Source: Gymnothorax reevesii
Lineage: Eukaryota > Chordata > Actinopteri > Anguilliformes > Muraenidae
Direction of reading: 5' to 3'
DNA length: 64,000 nt
Assembly: GCA_029721435.1 (NCBI GenBank)
Contig: CM056576.1
Location: 111,022,666 to 111,086,665, forward strand
This document shows positions 22,761-32,783 of this stretch, in pieces. Position 1 is the first letter of the stretch. Every line of letters starts with the position of its first letter. Under the pieces are notes generated by a model. The model searched no databases, was not told the DNA's origin, and saw nothing but the letters and a program-made list of their open reading frames with translations. A program made the translations under genes and the position numbers.

Positions 22761-23855
22761 CAGGTTTGCAACAGGAAAAATAATATATTTAGGCACTTGA
22801 GTGTAAATTAGGCCTAATAGTACATAAAAGCATGCATTATCTCCGAACATAAAATACTGCAGAAATCTGACAAACAAAATCCTCACCAAAAATAGCATGA
22901 TATTTAATAATCCAATTGCATATTATACCGCACTAAAGTTTTAAATAGTAGCACAGGTTGAGCCAACTGTATCGTCTAATATAAACAGGTTTGCAGAAGT
23001 GATTACCGGCAACATCACCCCCGCCAAAGCAAATCAATATTTTATGTAGGCTAACGTTACTTTTGCATTCATACATGGAAATAAATCGCCAACAAGCTGT
23101 GCCATTATCTACATGTACGGACTACTGTCAAAACGACCGCCCCAACCGCCCTCGTGGCTCAGTTATGATTAAACAAACACCCGGCTAACGGGCTATTTCC
23201 CAGCTATCCTGTGAGCGGTAGGCGGCGGGAGGTCTTCTTTTGTCTTCATGCGCGTCAATACGCCGGTCCTACTGCAAAGCTCAGGACGAGATTTCTCAGT
23301 CCTACTGGGAGCCTAATGCCCCCTTACTGGCGGATTAACGACTTTTTCTTTGGTTTTAACGGTGACTGTTCTGTATTTTACAGATCCTTTTCCAATTTTA
23401 TATGCCTTAAGACTTTATCCAGATGGATTGATTTTGGGCTTTTTATTATAAATAACCATAATTTAATTAACCAATTAATTCGCTGGAACACCTCTTTTTG
23501 GGGAGCTTTCACTTAGGGGCTGTTGCTGATGTACCCCTTGCTGTCATACTGAAAAACAACCGAACTGGCATAGAAGCATGTCTAAAATTTAATAGTGCAC
23601 ATTTTTCCCATTTAAATGTACCACTATTTTGACTTGAAATTTGTCAAGAAAAATGGCAAATACAGTACTAGATACAGATGCAAAGATGAAGTTGGCTTTT
23701 TTACGACTTTGCCATTCCACAGCGAAGGGGAGAAAAGGCAAAAATACAAGCAAACAGGAACTCTGGTTACAATATAGTAATATACTACTGCGCTGGTAAA
23801 GTTACAACAGTGCAGTTTAGAAATAGAATACAGATTAGCTAGTACAAGCTTTAGC
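22761..23855. other. unassigned intergenic sequence
   Basis: AT-rich with a short GC-rich island around 23125-23260. The 101-codon open frame at 23211-23516 shows no domain, signal peptide or supporting context and is treated as chance. Confidence 0.4.
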
Positions 23856-23863
23856 ATCTATAC

Positions 23864-24067
23864 CAGGGGTCCCCAATCTTTCCCAGAAAGGGCCGGTGTG
23901 GGCGCAGGCTTTAATTGCAACCAAGCAGCTACACACCTCATGCTACTAATCAAGCTTATTAGCAAAGAGTCCAGGGGTTGATTAGTAGTCTCAGGTGTGT
24001 AATTGCTTGGTTCCAATGAAAGCCTGCACCCACACTGGCCCTTTCTGGGAAAGATAGGGGAGGCCTG
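23864..24067. mobile_element. palindromic hAT-type MITE, 204 bp
   Basis: Left end CAGGGGTCCCCAATCTTT and right end, reversed, CAGGCCTCCCCTATCTTT are terminal inverted repeats. The homology of the arms continues inward through CCCAGAAAGGGCC and GCAGGCTTT to the centre, so nearly the whole element can fold back. It is flanked by a perfect 8-bp target duplication ATCTATAC (23856-23863 and 24068-24075), diagnostic of hAT transposition. A fragment of the same family lies near 49440-49512. Confidence 0.9.
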
Positions 24068-24829
24068 ATCTATACTATACAAAGCAGTTAACTACAGGCT
24101 TATAAAACGTCACTCTGAGGCAGTGCGAAGCTCTTAGTAAGCCCGCTAGTTACACAGCGACAATGATTAACGGATGTGGGCAATTAGGAGGAGCGTGGAA
24201 TGCGGACCAGGTCTTGTTGAGCTGGTGACTGAGGGTGCTGGAGGCCCGCTGTTACAGGCATAAGTAAAAAAAAAAAACATTTTTGTTATTTCTAAAAAAG
24301 TATTTGTTTATTCTAGTGCTGTCAGGCGATTAAAAACATTTATCTAATTAATTACAGGATTTGTAATTAATTACTCTAATTAATCGCATTTTAATCTCAC
24401 ATCTGCTAAAGGTCCCCAAATAAAGAATTTGAATGCTCGGACATTACAAAATTGTAGTGCATGACTACTCAATTGAATACACCGAAAAGAGAAGATTTTA
24501 AATCCACATTTTTATTGGTGAAGTGTGCTTCATACATGAAATTCAAACCAAAAAAGGTCAAGCACATCAGCAAACCAATTAGGCCAGGTGCACTACTCAA
24601 AAATTAAATATTTATTCAGTTAAATATAATAAATAAAATTCAGAAATCAAATAAGGCTCAGTCTCAAATAGGCACATAAGCAGACTCTTAATCAAAATGA
24701 ATACTAAAGCTGACTCAATACAGCAATTCAAAATGAATAATAGTATAACATGCCTCTAAATAAGGCAACATCAATAGCAAGATGCCAACAGGAATTTCTT
24801 TTAAAAGGGTATCTTCAGTCATAATCTAT

Positions 24830-25251
24830 GTTTGTCTCAAAATCACCTCACCTATTATCACTTCATCTCATGCCATTCATACACCCAACCTCAGCTTGTG
24901 GAAGTTTAGATTCAATTTTGATTAAAAAAATCAATCATTTTGTCAATGTTAAAATATGGGCACCGAACATATTTAAAAATTGTTCTGAAGTGTCAAATTT
25001 CAAAACCTTGCCCTTCATTTTTCTCAAAAACATTGTTTCAAAAAGATAATCTAAACTTCCTGTTTCACTTCCTGTTTCTGGTTTACAGGAAGTTTAAGAT
25101 TATCTTTTTACATGTTCGGTGCCCATATGTTAACATTGACAAAATGATTGATTTTTTCACAAAATTGAACCTAAACTTCCACAAGCTGAGCTTGGGTGTA
25201 TGGATGGCATGAGATGAACTGATAATAGGTGTGGTGATCTTTGAAACAAAC
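24830..25251. repeat. foldback inverted repeat in the hAT 3' region
   Basis: Arms at 24830-24970 and 25112-25251 (about 140 bp each) are inverted copies with roughly nine in ten bases matching by eye; both contain CTCAGCTTGTGGAAGTTTAG. Nested inside is a second, shorter stem: AAAAAGATAATCTAAACTTC near 25039 pairs with the segment near 25084-25109. About 65 bp on the left (24971-25035) has no partner. A transcript through here would form a long hairpin. Confidence 0.85.
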
Positions 25252-26106
25252 TGACAAACAGGAAAGTCAGGAGAAGTTAGAAGTTAGAAGGAGAGGTTAA
25301 CAAAAATCAAAAGCTACAATATCTGGGGCATAATAACTCAAACACAAAAGAGAAACTGGGGCTACAGTATCAACTCCTCAAATCAAAAACCCACCCCAAG
25401 GTAATGTTACAGGATCTGACAACAGACAACTCTATGTCCCCTTGAGCCAGTTGCTCAGACAAACAAGCTTGTTTACATTGTCTGACTGTAAGGCTGCCCT
25501 CTTCTTTTGTATGATGTTACCTGCGAGTGAAAAGAGTCTCTCACATGGCACAGACGTGGCAGGAGTAGCCAGGTATTTGCGAGCAAGAGAGGACAGCTGT
25601 CCATAAGCTCCTGCATGAGCTGCCCACCACTCCAGTGGACGCTCATGCATTCCAATGCACGGCTCAGCTTTGTAGCGGGCTAGAGGCCCCTGCTCGTCCT
25701 TGTCCGAGTCTGAGTCTGAGGACAGCAGGAGGAGGCACTGCTGCTGGCTCGTCCTCTGTGGGTTGAGGGGCAGCAGGTCCCGCTTCTGATCCTCGCAGCA
25801 TCTCCTCAATCCAGGTCCACACCTTAAAAGGGGGAAAATTAATTTGTTGCATAGGACTTTCTAACCAAAGCACTCGCAAAACACTGGTCCTTGAATCGCG
25901 GGTCGAGGGCTGTAGCCACCTTCAGCCACCTGTTGTTGATGCTGGCCGTGCTTGCGTCTATGTCCTTTGAAAAGGTGGTCTTGAACTTTATCATATAGCC
26001 CGGATCCTCATCAGTGGGATCCATGACCCGGTTGAGATGGCAGAGTGCGGGGAGAACCACAGAGCATGAAACATAGCTCTCACCTCCAAGCAGCTTGGTC
26101 ACATAT

Positions 26107-26368
26107 CTGCAGTGGAACAAAAATATGGCAATAATGAACTCACATCATTACTGACGTGTGTGTGTGTGTGAGTGAATGAGAGACAGTGGTGTATGGAAGG
26201 GAGGGAGAGGTGGGTGTATAAAGGGGAAGAGAATGAGAGGAGTGGTGAGGTAGGTGGAGGGGGAGAGAATGAGAGGTGAGGCGAAGTGAGGTGTGTGTGT
26301 GTGTGTGTGTATGTATATGTGTGTGCGAGTGAGAGTGGGGAGTGTGCGTGCGAGAGAGAGGGACATAC
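26107..26368 (-). other. hAT transposase intron with (TG)n microsatellites
   Basis: On the minus strand the donor GTATGT follows CTGCAA and the acceptor CACTGCAG precedes ATATGTGACC. Joining restores an uninterrupted frame (EPCK then YVTKLL). The intron contains TG runs at about 26155-26170 and 26291-26311 on the plus strand and GA-rich tracts between them. Confidence 0.7.
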
Positions 26369-26455
26369 TTGCAGGGTTCAAGAACGACCTCCAGCTTCTG
26401 TAGTTTGTCACACTCTAGGTTGGTCAGCGTGGCCAGCTTGTTCTTCTGTGTGGCC

Positions 26456-26952
26456 TGTTATGGCCCCAATTTGTTATTACATTTATAACACAACAGCAAC
26501 AGCAAGGGATGACAAACACAGTTTTAACAACTAAAACACATTTAATTTTTAACGAAGACAAAGACTAATAACAACCTACAACTAAAGACCAAGATTGATA
26601 AATAAGAAAAAACAGAAATAATTACAGTCCCTTTTTAGTGGGGTGGCTTGGTGATGTCCTGGATGAAGAAAATGCTCAAACACAGTCAAAGAAATCCACA
26701 AAAGAAACGTCACAGGTCTTGAACAGAATGGCAGGTCTGGTCATCTTCTTGCAATTTCTCCTACTACTTTACTGTCTCAATTCTTTTCATTATATACTCT
26801 TTTGCAGACCCCACCCACATTTAGACCTCTTTTTTTTTACTTTCTGAGACTTGCCCCAGACATGTCTGGAAACATGTCCAAACATGACTCCAGTCTGAGC
26901 TTAACAAAAAAAAGGTAAATACTGCCATCTAGTGGCCTATATTCACATTACA
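26456..26952 (-). repeat. 3' LTR of Gmr1-like copy A
   Basis: 497 bp, plus-strand termini TGTTATGG and ATTACA, so TGTAAT...ATAACA in element orientation. It is matched base for base in length by the LTR at 32021-32517. The polypurine tract next to it, in element orientation, is GGAATGGAGG immediately before TGTAATG. Confidence 0.93.
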
Positions 26953-27089
26953 CCTCCATTCCAAAAGGGAAAAATTTTGACTCATAAAGGCAAAATTTTT
27001 CTTTTCAATACAAAATGGTAAGGTGAACACTTGTCTATATATCCATATCATACAATATTCAAATAAACACATGATATATATATACATAT

Positions 27090-30000
27090 TCAAACACGGG
27101 ATAAGCAATCAGCAATTACATTGTCTGTACCCTTCACATGCTTAATTTCCAAGTCAAACTCCTGTAAAATCAAACTCCAATTCAACAATCTCCGATTCTT
27201 GTTTTTCATCTTACTCAAAAACGTTAACGGATTGTGGTCAGTGTACACAATCATTGGCTTTTGTCCTGTACAAACATAAACCTCAAAGTGTTGTAAAGAA
27301 AGGACCAGAGCCAACAGTTCCTTCTCTATTGTGGAATAGTTCCTTTGGTGGCGATTGAACTTCCTGGAGAAGTATGCCACGGGATGCTCAATGTCATCAG
27401 AGTCACTTCTCTGTAGGAGCACAGATCCACAAGCTTGGTCGCTAGCATCGACCGCGATGGAGAACGGTTTGTTGAAGTCAGGAGATTTGAGCACGGGGAA
27501 GTGACACAGCAGAGACTTCAGGTGATCGAAGGCTCTCTGGCATGCATCATCCCAGGTGAACTTTACGCCTTTCTTCAGTTGGTTAGTTAGACTGAGAGCA
27601 ATCTCAGCAAAGTTCTTGCAGAACTTGCGGTAGTACTCGATCATTTCAAGGAAACGGCGCAAAGCTTTTTTGTTGTGAGGAACTGGAAAGTCCATGATGG
27701 CTCGGACTTTAGCATTTATGGGTGCCACCTTACCCTGGCCTATGACGTAGCCAAGATAGGTGACAGTAGCACAACCAAAGTCACTCTTGCTCAGGTTAAC
27801 AGTCAGGTTAGCCTGGGTCAGGCGCTGGAACAACGTCTCTACATCTTTTAGATGTTCTTCCCAGGAGTCACTCCATGTGATCAGGTCATCGATGTACGCA
27901 CCCGTGTGTGGCAATCCGGCAATTGTAGACTGTATCATCCTTTGGAACGTGGCTGGGGCATTTTTCATGCCAAAGGGTAGGACTTCATACTGGTACAATC
28001 CAGATGGTGTGGCAAAAGCAGAGATGCTCTTGGCCCTCTCAGTTAAAGGCACACACCAATAACCCTTCAATAAATCAATCTTGGTCAGAAACTTTGCTTG
28101 CCCTACACTATCAATACAATCATCAATCCTAGGTATTGGAAACACATCCGTTCTAGTTACAGCATTGACTTTGCGATAATCTGTACAGAATCTAGTACTT
28201 CCATCAGGTTTTGGAACTAGCACACAGGGTGAACTCCAATCGGAGTTGGAGGGTCTGATAATATCATGTTTTAACATGTACTCAACCTCTTTCTCAGCAA
28301 TCTTTCTCTTTTCAGGATTCATCCGGTATGGATGCTGTTTTATTGATTTGGCATCACCAACATCTACATCATGAGAGGCTATAGTAACTCTCTTTGGAAC
28401 ATCAGGAAACAAATCCTCATATTTCTTGATCAACCTTTCAAACTGATCTCTCTGTGAGGGTTCTAAGTGCTGGAGTTTTACATCAAGATTTTGCAACACT
28501 TCAGTGTTTGACAATTTACATGAAAGAACTTCAGCTTTAATTCTTGGTTCATCATCTTGAAACTCCCCCTCAACTTCACACGTTTCGACCATTGGAGAAT
28601 CTGAAGTGACAGCTGCAACCCTAGCATTTCTGTCATGATAAGGCTTTAGCATGTTAATATGACACAATTGTTTTGGTTTTCTCCTATCTGGAGTCTTCAC
28701 AATGTAATTGAGATCATTGAGTTTTGTCAGAATTTCATAAGGACCATGAAATCTAGCCTGCAATGGATTGGACTGCAAGGGAAACAATACAAGGACCTTG
28801 TCTCCTGGTTTAAACTCACGGCTTCTAGCCTTATGATCATACCAAGTTTTCATTTTTCCCTGACTTGATTTCAAGTTCTCTTTGGCAAGGTCACAAGCTG
28901 CACGCAATCTTTCCTTGAACTTGCTAACATAGTCTAACAGACTGATTTGCGGCTCTTCCTCTTGCCATTGTTCACTCAATAATAGCAAAGGTCCTCTCAC
29001 TTCATGACCAAACACTAGCTCAAATGGACTGAATCCAGTAGACTCCTGCACTGCTTCTCTAGCTGCAAACAACAGCAAATGAACCCCTTCATCCCAATCT
29101 TTCTCATGGTCATAACAATAAGTCCTCATCATTGTCTTGAGAGTGGAATGAAACCGCTCTAAGGCACCCTGACTTTCTGGATGATAGGCACTAGAAAGAA
29201 TCTGTTTTGCACCTAGTTCATACACAACCTGCTGAAACAATCCTGAAGTGAAATTGCTACCTTGGTCTGACTGAATTTCCCTGGGAAGACCAAACAACGT
29301 GAAGAACTTTATCAAAGCCTTCGAGATTGCAGTTGCCTTGATGTTACGTAGAGGTATGGCTTCGGGGAATCTGGTAGATGCACACATGATTGTCAACAAG
29401 TACTGATTTCCAGATCTAGTCTTGGGTAATGGACCAACGCAATCAACAATGACCCTAGAGAATGGCTCCCCAAATGCTGGGATAGGCTGCAATGGAGCTA
29501 CAGGTGGGTCTAACTGGTGTTTTCCAACTACCTGACAAGTGTGACAGGTTTTGCAAAAGTTGGAAACGTCTTTCCGAAGCCCAGGCCAAAAGAAGTGTTT
29601 CATGATCTTATCAACAGTCTTGTTAACACCAAGATGACCTCCTAAAGGTAAACTATGAGCCATTGTTAAGATCTCATTCCTATAGACCTTCGGAACAACA
29701 ATTTGCCTGACCACTGCCCAATCTGCATTGGCAGGGATATCAGGAGGGCGCCACTTCCGCATCAACACACCATCCTTGAGATAATACCCAACTGGAACTG
29801 CATCTATTTCTTTTTCAGGAAGGGCTCTCCTCTTTAGTACACCAATTTCAGGATCATTAGTTTGCTCCTCAATCAACCGCTTTCTGGACAGAGACAAGTC
29901 TCCAGACACATCAGAATCACCAGACCCATCCGGCTGGCTGAATAGAGAACTGATAAAAGTATCTGATAAGTCCTCAAACGGAGAAACCATAGTAGGCCAA

Positions 30001-31937
30001 TCAGAGTCATGAGGCGAACCACCTGAGTCCTGACTATTCAATGTACTGGACGGCACCACAACATCATCTTCTTTAGCCTTCTTGGCCATAGCACGAGTCA
30101 CTGCGCAAGAAGGATACAGAGATGGGTCCTCATCCCCATTTTCAGTGCTCGGCTGTGAAGTAAGATGTACAGGGGGAACTACTTTGCCCCCAGCCAGGTC
30201 ATTGCCTAGCAACAGAGAAACACCCTTTATAGGTAGACTTGACATAAGTCCCACCTTTACCTGTCCTGTAACTAAATCTGACTTCAAGAATATAGAGCGC
30301 AGGGGTACAGATACAGTCCTCCCTTCAATACCTTGTACAAGTATGAAATCCCCTGAAGCGGTCTCATCACGTAACTCCAAGGAGTCCATCAACAAAAGTG
30401 ACTGAGAAGCTCCGGTATCCCTTAGGATATATATGGGGACAGGAGTAGTATGCTCACTCAGAGCCACAAATCCCTCTGACACAAATGGAAGAAATTCCTC
30501 CCTCACAAAGTCAGCTGTATTAGGCTTTTTAGCCCCACAAGAAGCAGGCAATTTAGCAGATCGGTTATCTACTACAGGGGTTTCTAACCTTGTTTTCACA
30601 AAGGCATTTGGTTTGGTATCCTTTTCTTTTTCTTTCTTAGCTTTAAGGAACCAACAGTTAGTTGTAACATGACCAGATTTCTTGCAATAACTGCAAACTA
30701 GACCACTTTTGTCACTGTCAGCTTTCACACTTTGATCAGACCTATTACTGGATTTCTGAGCACCATCACCAGATTTGTCTTTGTCTTTGGGTGAGGAATC
30801 TTGGGTATCACCGTAACCCTTTTTCTGAAATTGGGACCATTTATTGTTACTGCTAGACTGAAATTTGGACTTATGAGTGAGAACATATTCATCTGCAAAT
30901 TTGGCAGCTGATTGCAAGTTCAGTGCTTGCTTCTCATTAAGGTAGGTCTTAACATCATCCTTAACACAGTTCTTGAATTCTTCAACTAACACCATCTCTT
31001 TTAGTGAGTTGAAATCATCCTTGACCTCCATAGAAGTACACCAGCGCTCAAAGTAAACCTGCTTTTCATTAGCAAATTCAACATAAGTCTGATTTTCAGA
31101 TTTCTTCAGACCTCTGAATTTCTGTCGGTAAGCCTCTGGAACCAACTCATAAGCTCTCAAAATAACCTTTTTGACAACCTCATAATCAGAGGAATCATCT
31201 GCAGACAAAGCCGAATAGGCTTGTTGAGCTTTACCCTTGAGGACAGTTTGCAACATCAGAGGCCAGTGTTCCTTTGGCCACTGGCAACTCTTTGCTACCT
31301 TTTCAAAACACTGGAAATAGTTGTCAACATCCTTTTCCGAAAATGGAGGCACCAGTTTTACCTCCTGGCTAGCCCGAAATTTATTTTCAGTTTGAATTTT
31401 AATTTTTAGTTGCTCCATTTGGAGTCTTTCTTCTCTATCGAATTTCTCTAATTCAAAATCTCTCTGTCTTGCAAATTTTTCTAACTCAAATTCTCTTTGT
31501 TTTTCTTCTCTTGCTAATTTTTCTAACTCAAACTGCCTTTGTTTTTCTTTTTCTTCCCTCTCAAATTCTCTTTGTTTCTCTTTTTCCTCCCTTTCTTTTT
31601 CTCTTTCTTCCCTTTCTTTCTCTTTTTCCTCCCTTTCTTTTTCTCTTTCCTCCCTTTCAATCTCTAGCATTTTTAATTTAAGTTCCATTTCTATATTTGG
31701 ATTTTCCACTGGAAACTGTTCCAGATCTCCTGGTGCAAACACATTTTCATCAATGTAATATTCAACTATCTCTCTAGCCAGTCTTGCTTTTCGCATGGCT
31801 GGTTTTACCTCTGTCAGCTCCAACTGTCTGCAAATTTCTAGCAGTTCTGTCTTTTTAAAAGACTTCAAAACCCCTACGGTTGGTGATGCCAAGAAATCAT
31901 CCATTGCTGTTGTCAATATATATCTAGGAAAATTCAC
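27090..31937 (-). CDS. Gag-Pol polyprotein, integrase before RT (Gmr1-like copy A)
   Basis: A single uninterrupted 1615-codon frame. Approximate residues: E/K/R-rich coiled coil 90-190; Gag helical region 200-370; CCHC knuckle CSYCKKSGHVTTNC near 411; protease RDTGAS near 503; integrase HHCC module (HSLPLGGH, CKTCHTC) near 755-795 with DDE residues in IVDCVG (830), SDQGSNF (890) and GALERFH (926); GPYEIL near 1063; RT 1200-1420 with YIDD near 1349; RNase H 1490 to the end, finishing DNVIADCLSRV. It would package, copy and integrate the element. Conservation with copy B starts at YILTTAMDDF, so the Met of MDDF (residue 12) is the likelier start. The normally glycine-containing FLGMIGYY stretch reads FLEMIEYY here, a possible defect. 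There is no frameshift between Gag and Pol. Confidence 0.93.
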   Translation of the reverse strand: MNFPRYILTTAMDDFLASPTVGVLKSFKKTELLEICRQLELTEVKPAMRKARLAREIVEYYIDENVFAPGDLEQFPVENPNIEMELKLKMLEIEREEREKEREEKEKEREEREKEREEKEKQREFEREEKEKQRQFELEKLAREEKQREFELEKFARQRDFELEKFDREERLQMEQLKIKIQTENKFRASQEVKLVPPFSEKDVDNYFQCFEKVAKSCQWPKEHWPLMLQTVLKGKAQQAYSALSADDSSDYEVVKKVILRAYELVPEAYRQKFRGLKKSENQTYVEFANEKQVYFERWCTSMEVKDDFNSLKEMVLVEEFKNCVKDDVKTYLNEKQALNLQSAAKFADEYVLTHKSKFQSSSNNKWSQFQKKGYGDTQDSSPKDKDKSGDGAQKSSNRSDQSVKADSDKSGLVCSYCKKSGHVTTNCWFLKAKKEKEKDTKPNAFVKTRLETPVVDNRSAKLPASCGAKKPNTADFVREEFLPFVSEGFVALSEHTTPVPIYILRDTGASQSLLLMDSLELRDETASGDFILVQGIEGRTVSVPLRSIFLKSDLVTGQVKVGLMSSLPIKGVSLLLGNDLAGGKVVPPVHLTSQPSTENGDEDPSLYPSCAVTRAMAKKAKEDDVVVPSSTLNSQDSGGSPHDSDWPTMVSPFEDLSDTFISSLFSQPDGSGDSDVSGDLSLSRKRLIEEQTNDPEIGVLKRRALPEKEIDAVPVGYYLKDGVLMRKWRPPDIPANADWAVVRQIVVPKVYRNEILTMAHSLPLGGHLGVNKTVDKIMKHFFWPGLRKDVSNFCKTCHTCQVVGKHQLDPPVAPLQPIPAFGEPFSRVIVDCVGPLPKTRSGNQYLLTIMCASTRFPEAIPLRNIKATAISKALIKFFTLFGLPREIQSDQGSNFTSGLFQQVVYELGAKQILSSAYHPESQGALERFHSTLKTMMRTYCYDHEKDWDEGVHLLLFAAREAVQESTGFSPFELVFGHEVRGPLLLLSEQWQEEEPQISLLDYVSKFKERLRAACDLAKENLKSSQGKMKTWYDHKARSREFKPGDKVLVLFPLQSNPLQARFHGPYEILTKLNDLNYIVKTPDRRKPKQLCHINMLKPYHDRNARVAAVTSDSPMVETCEVEGEFQDDEPRIKAEVLSCKLSNTEVLQNLDVKLQHLEPSQRDQFERLIKKYEDLFPDVPKRVTIASHDVDVGDAKSIKQHPYRMNPEKRKIAEKEVEYMLKHDIIRPSNSDWSSPCVLVPKPDGSTRFCTDYRKVNAVTRTDVFPIPRIDDCIDSVGQAKFLTKIDLLKGYWCVPLTERAKSISAFATPSGLYQYEVLPFGMKNAPATFQRMIQSTIAGLPHTGAYIDDLITWSDSWEEHLKDVETLFQRLTQANLTVNLSKSDFGCATVTYLGYVIGQGKVAPINAKVRAIMDFPVPHNKKALRRFLEMIEYYRKFCKNFAEIALSLTNQLKKGVKFTWDDACQRAFDHLKSLLCHFPVLKSPDFNKPFSIAVDASDQACGSVLLQRSDSDDIEHPVAYFSRKFNRHQRNYSTIEKELLALVLSLQHFEVYVCTGQKPMIVYTDHNPLTFLSKMKNKNRRLLNWSLILQEFDLEIKHVKGTDNVIADCLSRV
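31540..31680 (-). repeat. expanded E/K/R-rich codon repeat in Gag of copy A
   Basis: Tandem 18-21-nt units encoding EREEKEK-type repeats. Copy A has about 35 more residues here than copy B, which explains nearly all of the 1615 versus 1578 codon difference. On the DNA it is a TTTCTCTTTCTTCC-like low-complexity tract. Confidence 0.85.
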
Positions 31938-31997
31938 AAAAACAATTTCACAATTTGGAATGTTAGATTTTCAATAAATTACTCACACAATGGTCTA

Positions 31998-32020
31998 TCC
32001 CGGACCTTGAGCCCCCAATT
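31998..32020 (-). promoter_or_regulatory. primer-binding-site region of Gmr1-like copy A
   Basis: Two bases after the 5' LTR the minus strand reads TTGGGGGCTC then AAGGTCCGGG. TGGGGGCTC is the start of the proline-tRNA primer site used by many retroviruses, and GTCCGGGAT follows after three extra bases. Copy B has the same sequence. Use of tRNA-Pro is an inference from this partial match. Confidence 0.5.
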
Positions 32021-32517
32021 TGTTATGGCCCCAATTTGTTATTACATTTATAACACAACAGCAACAGCAAGGGATGACAAACACAGTTTTAACAACTAAA
32101 ACACATTTAATTTTTAACGAAGACAAAGACTAATAACAACCTACAACTAAAGACCAAGATTGATAAATAAGAAAAAACAGAAATAATTACAGTCCCTTTT
32201 TAGTGGGGTGGCTTGGTGATGTCCTGGATGAAGAAAATGCTCAAACACAGTCAAAGAAATCCACAAAAGAAACGTCACAGGTCTTGAACAGAATGGCAGG
32301 TCTGGTCATCTTCTTGCAATTTCTCCTTCTACTTTACTGTCTCAATTCTTTTCATTATATACTCTTTTGCAGACCCCACCCACATTTAGACCTCTTTTTT
32401 TTTACTTTCTGAGACTTGCCCCAGACATGTCTGGAAACATGTCCAAACATGACTCCAGTCTGAGCTTAACAAAAAAAAGGTAAATACTGCCATCTAGTGG
32501 CCTATATTCACATTACA
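32021..32517 (-). repeat. 5' LTR of Gmr1-like copy A
   Basis: 497 bp with the same ends as its partner at 26456-26952. The innermost bases repeat: CCCCAATTTGTTAT occurs both just inside this LTR and again across its junction with the primer-binding region, giving a short direct duplication at the LTR edge. Confidence 0.93.
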
Positions 32518-32587
32518 GGCCAAAGTGGCATTCACAGCCTCGTGGTTCCACAGGTACCGTGAGATCATTGAGAGCGTTGAATTCCAT

Positions 32588-32783
32588 CTTTCAATAAAAT
32601 AAAACAAAAAATGCATTAGTCCTGCAGGGGCGCTTTAGGTTTTGAGCAGCATGCTGTACATACAGTAGGAGCACTGAACCGAACATACACACCCACACAC
32701 ACTCACTCACTCACTCACACACACACCAGGAGCAAGAAGACTATCCAGAATCAATTACCCTAATAGATAGTAAACAGCCTCAC
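32588..32783 (-). other. candidate hAT transposase intron with (CA)n
   Basis: Minus-strand donor ACAAG|GTGAGG at 32783 and acceptor TATTGAAAG at 32588. Joining reads DVSTR into WNST, matching the conserved TRWNST-type segment of hAT transposases. A (CA)n/(CACT)n microsatellite lies at about 32687-32727. Confidence 0.65.

Larger units (their letters stand above)
26456..32517 (-). mobile_element. Gmr1-like Ty3/gypsy retrotransposon, copy A
   Basis: A complete 6062-bp element with two 497-bp LTRs, a primer-binding-like site, one long Gag-Pol frame and a 4-bp target duplication GGCC (26452-26455 and 32518-32521). Only one LTR mismatch was noticed on inspection (CTACTACTTT versus CTTCTACTTT), which points to recent insertion. 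The integrase domain precedes reverse transcriptase. This is the order described for the Gmr1 group of deuterostome Ty3/gypsy elements, first known from cod, and resembles Ty1/copia. It sits inside an exon of the hAT transposase. A second copy lies at 38680-44587. Confidence 0.93.

Noticed and set aside
23211..23516. 101-codon ORF
   Set aside because: No domain, biased T-rich codons, no neighbouring exon signals.
26286..26411. Protein-coding frames through the (TG)n tract
   Set aside because: They fall within a spliceable hAT intron, and the codons derive from microsatellite repeats.
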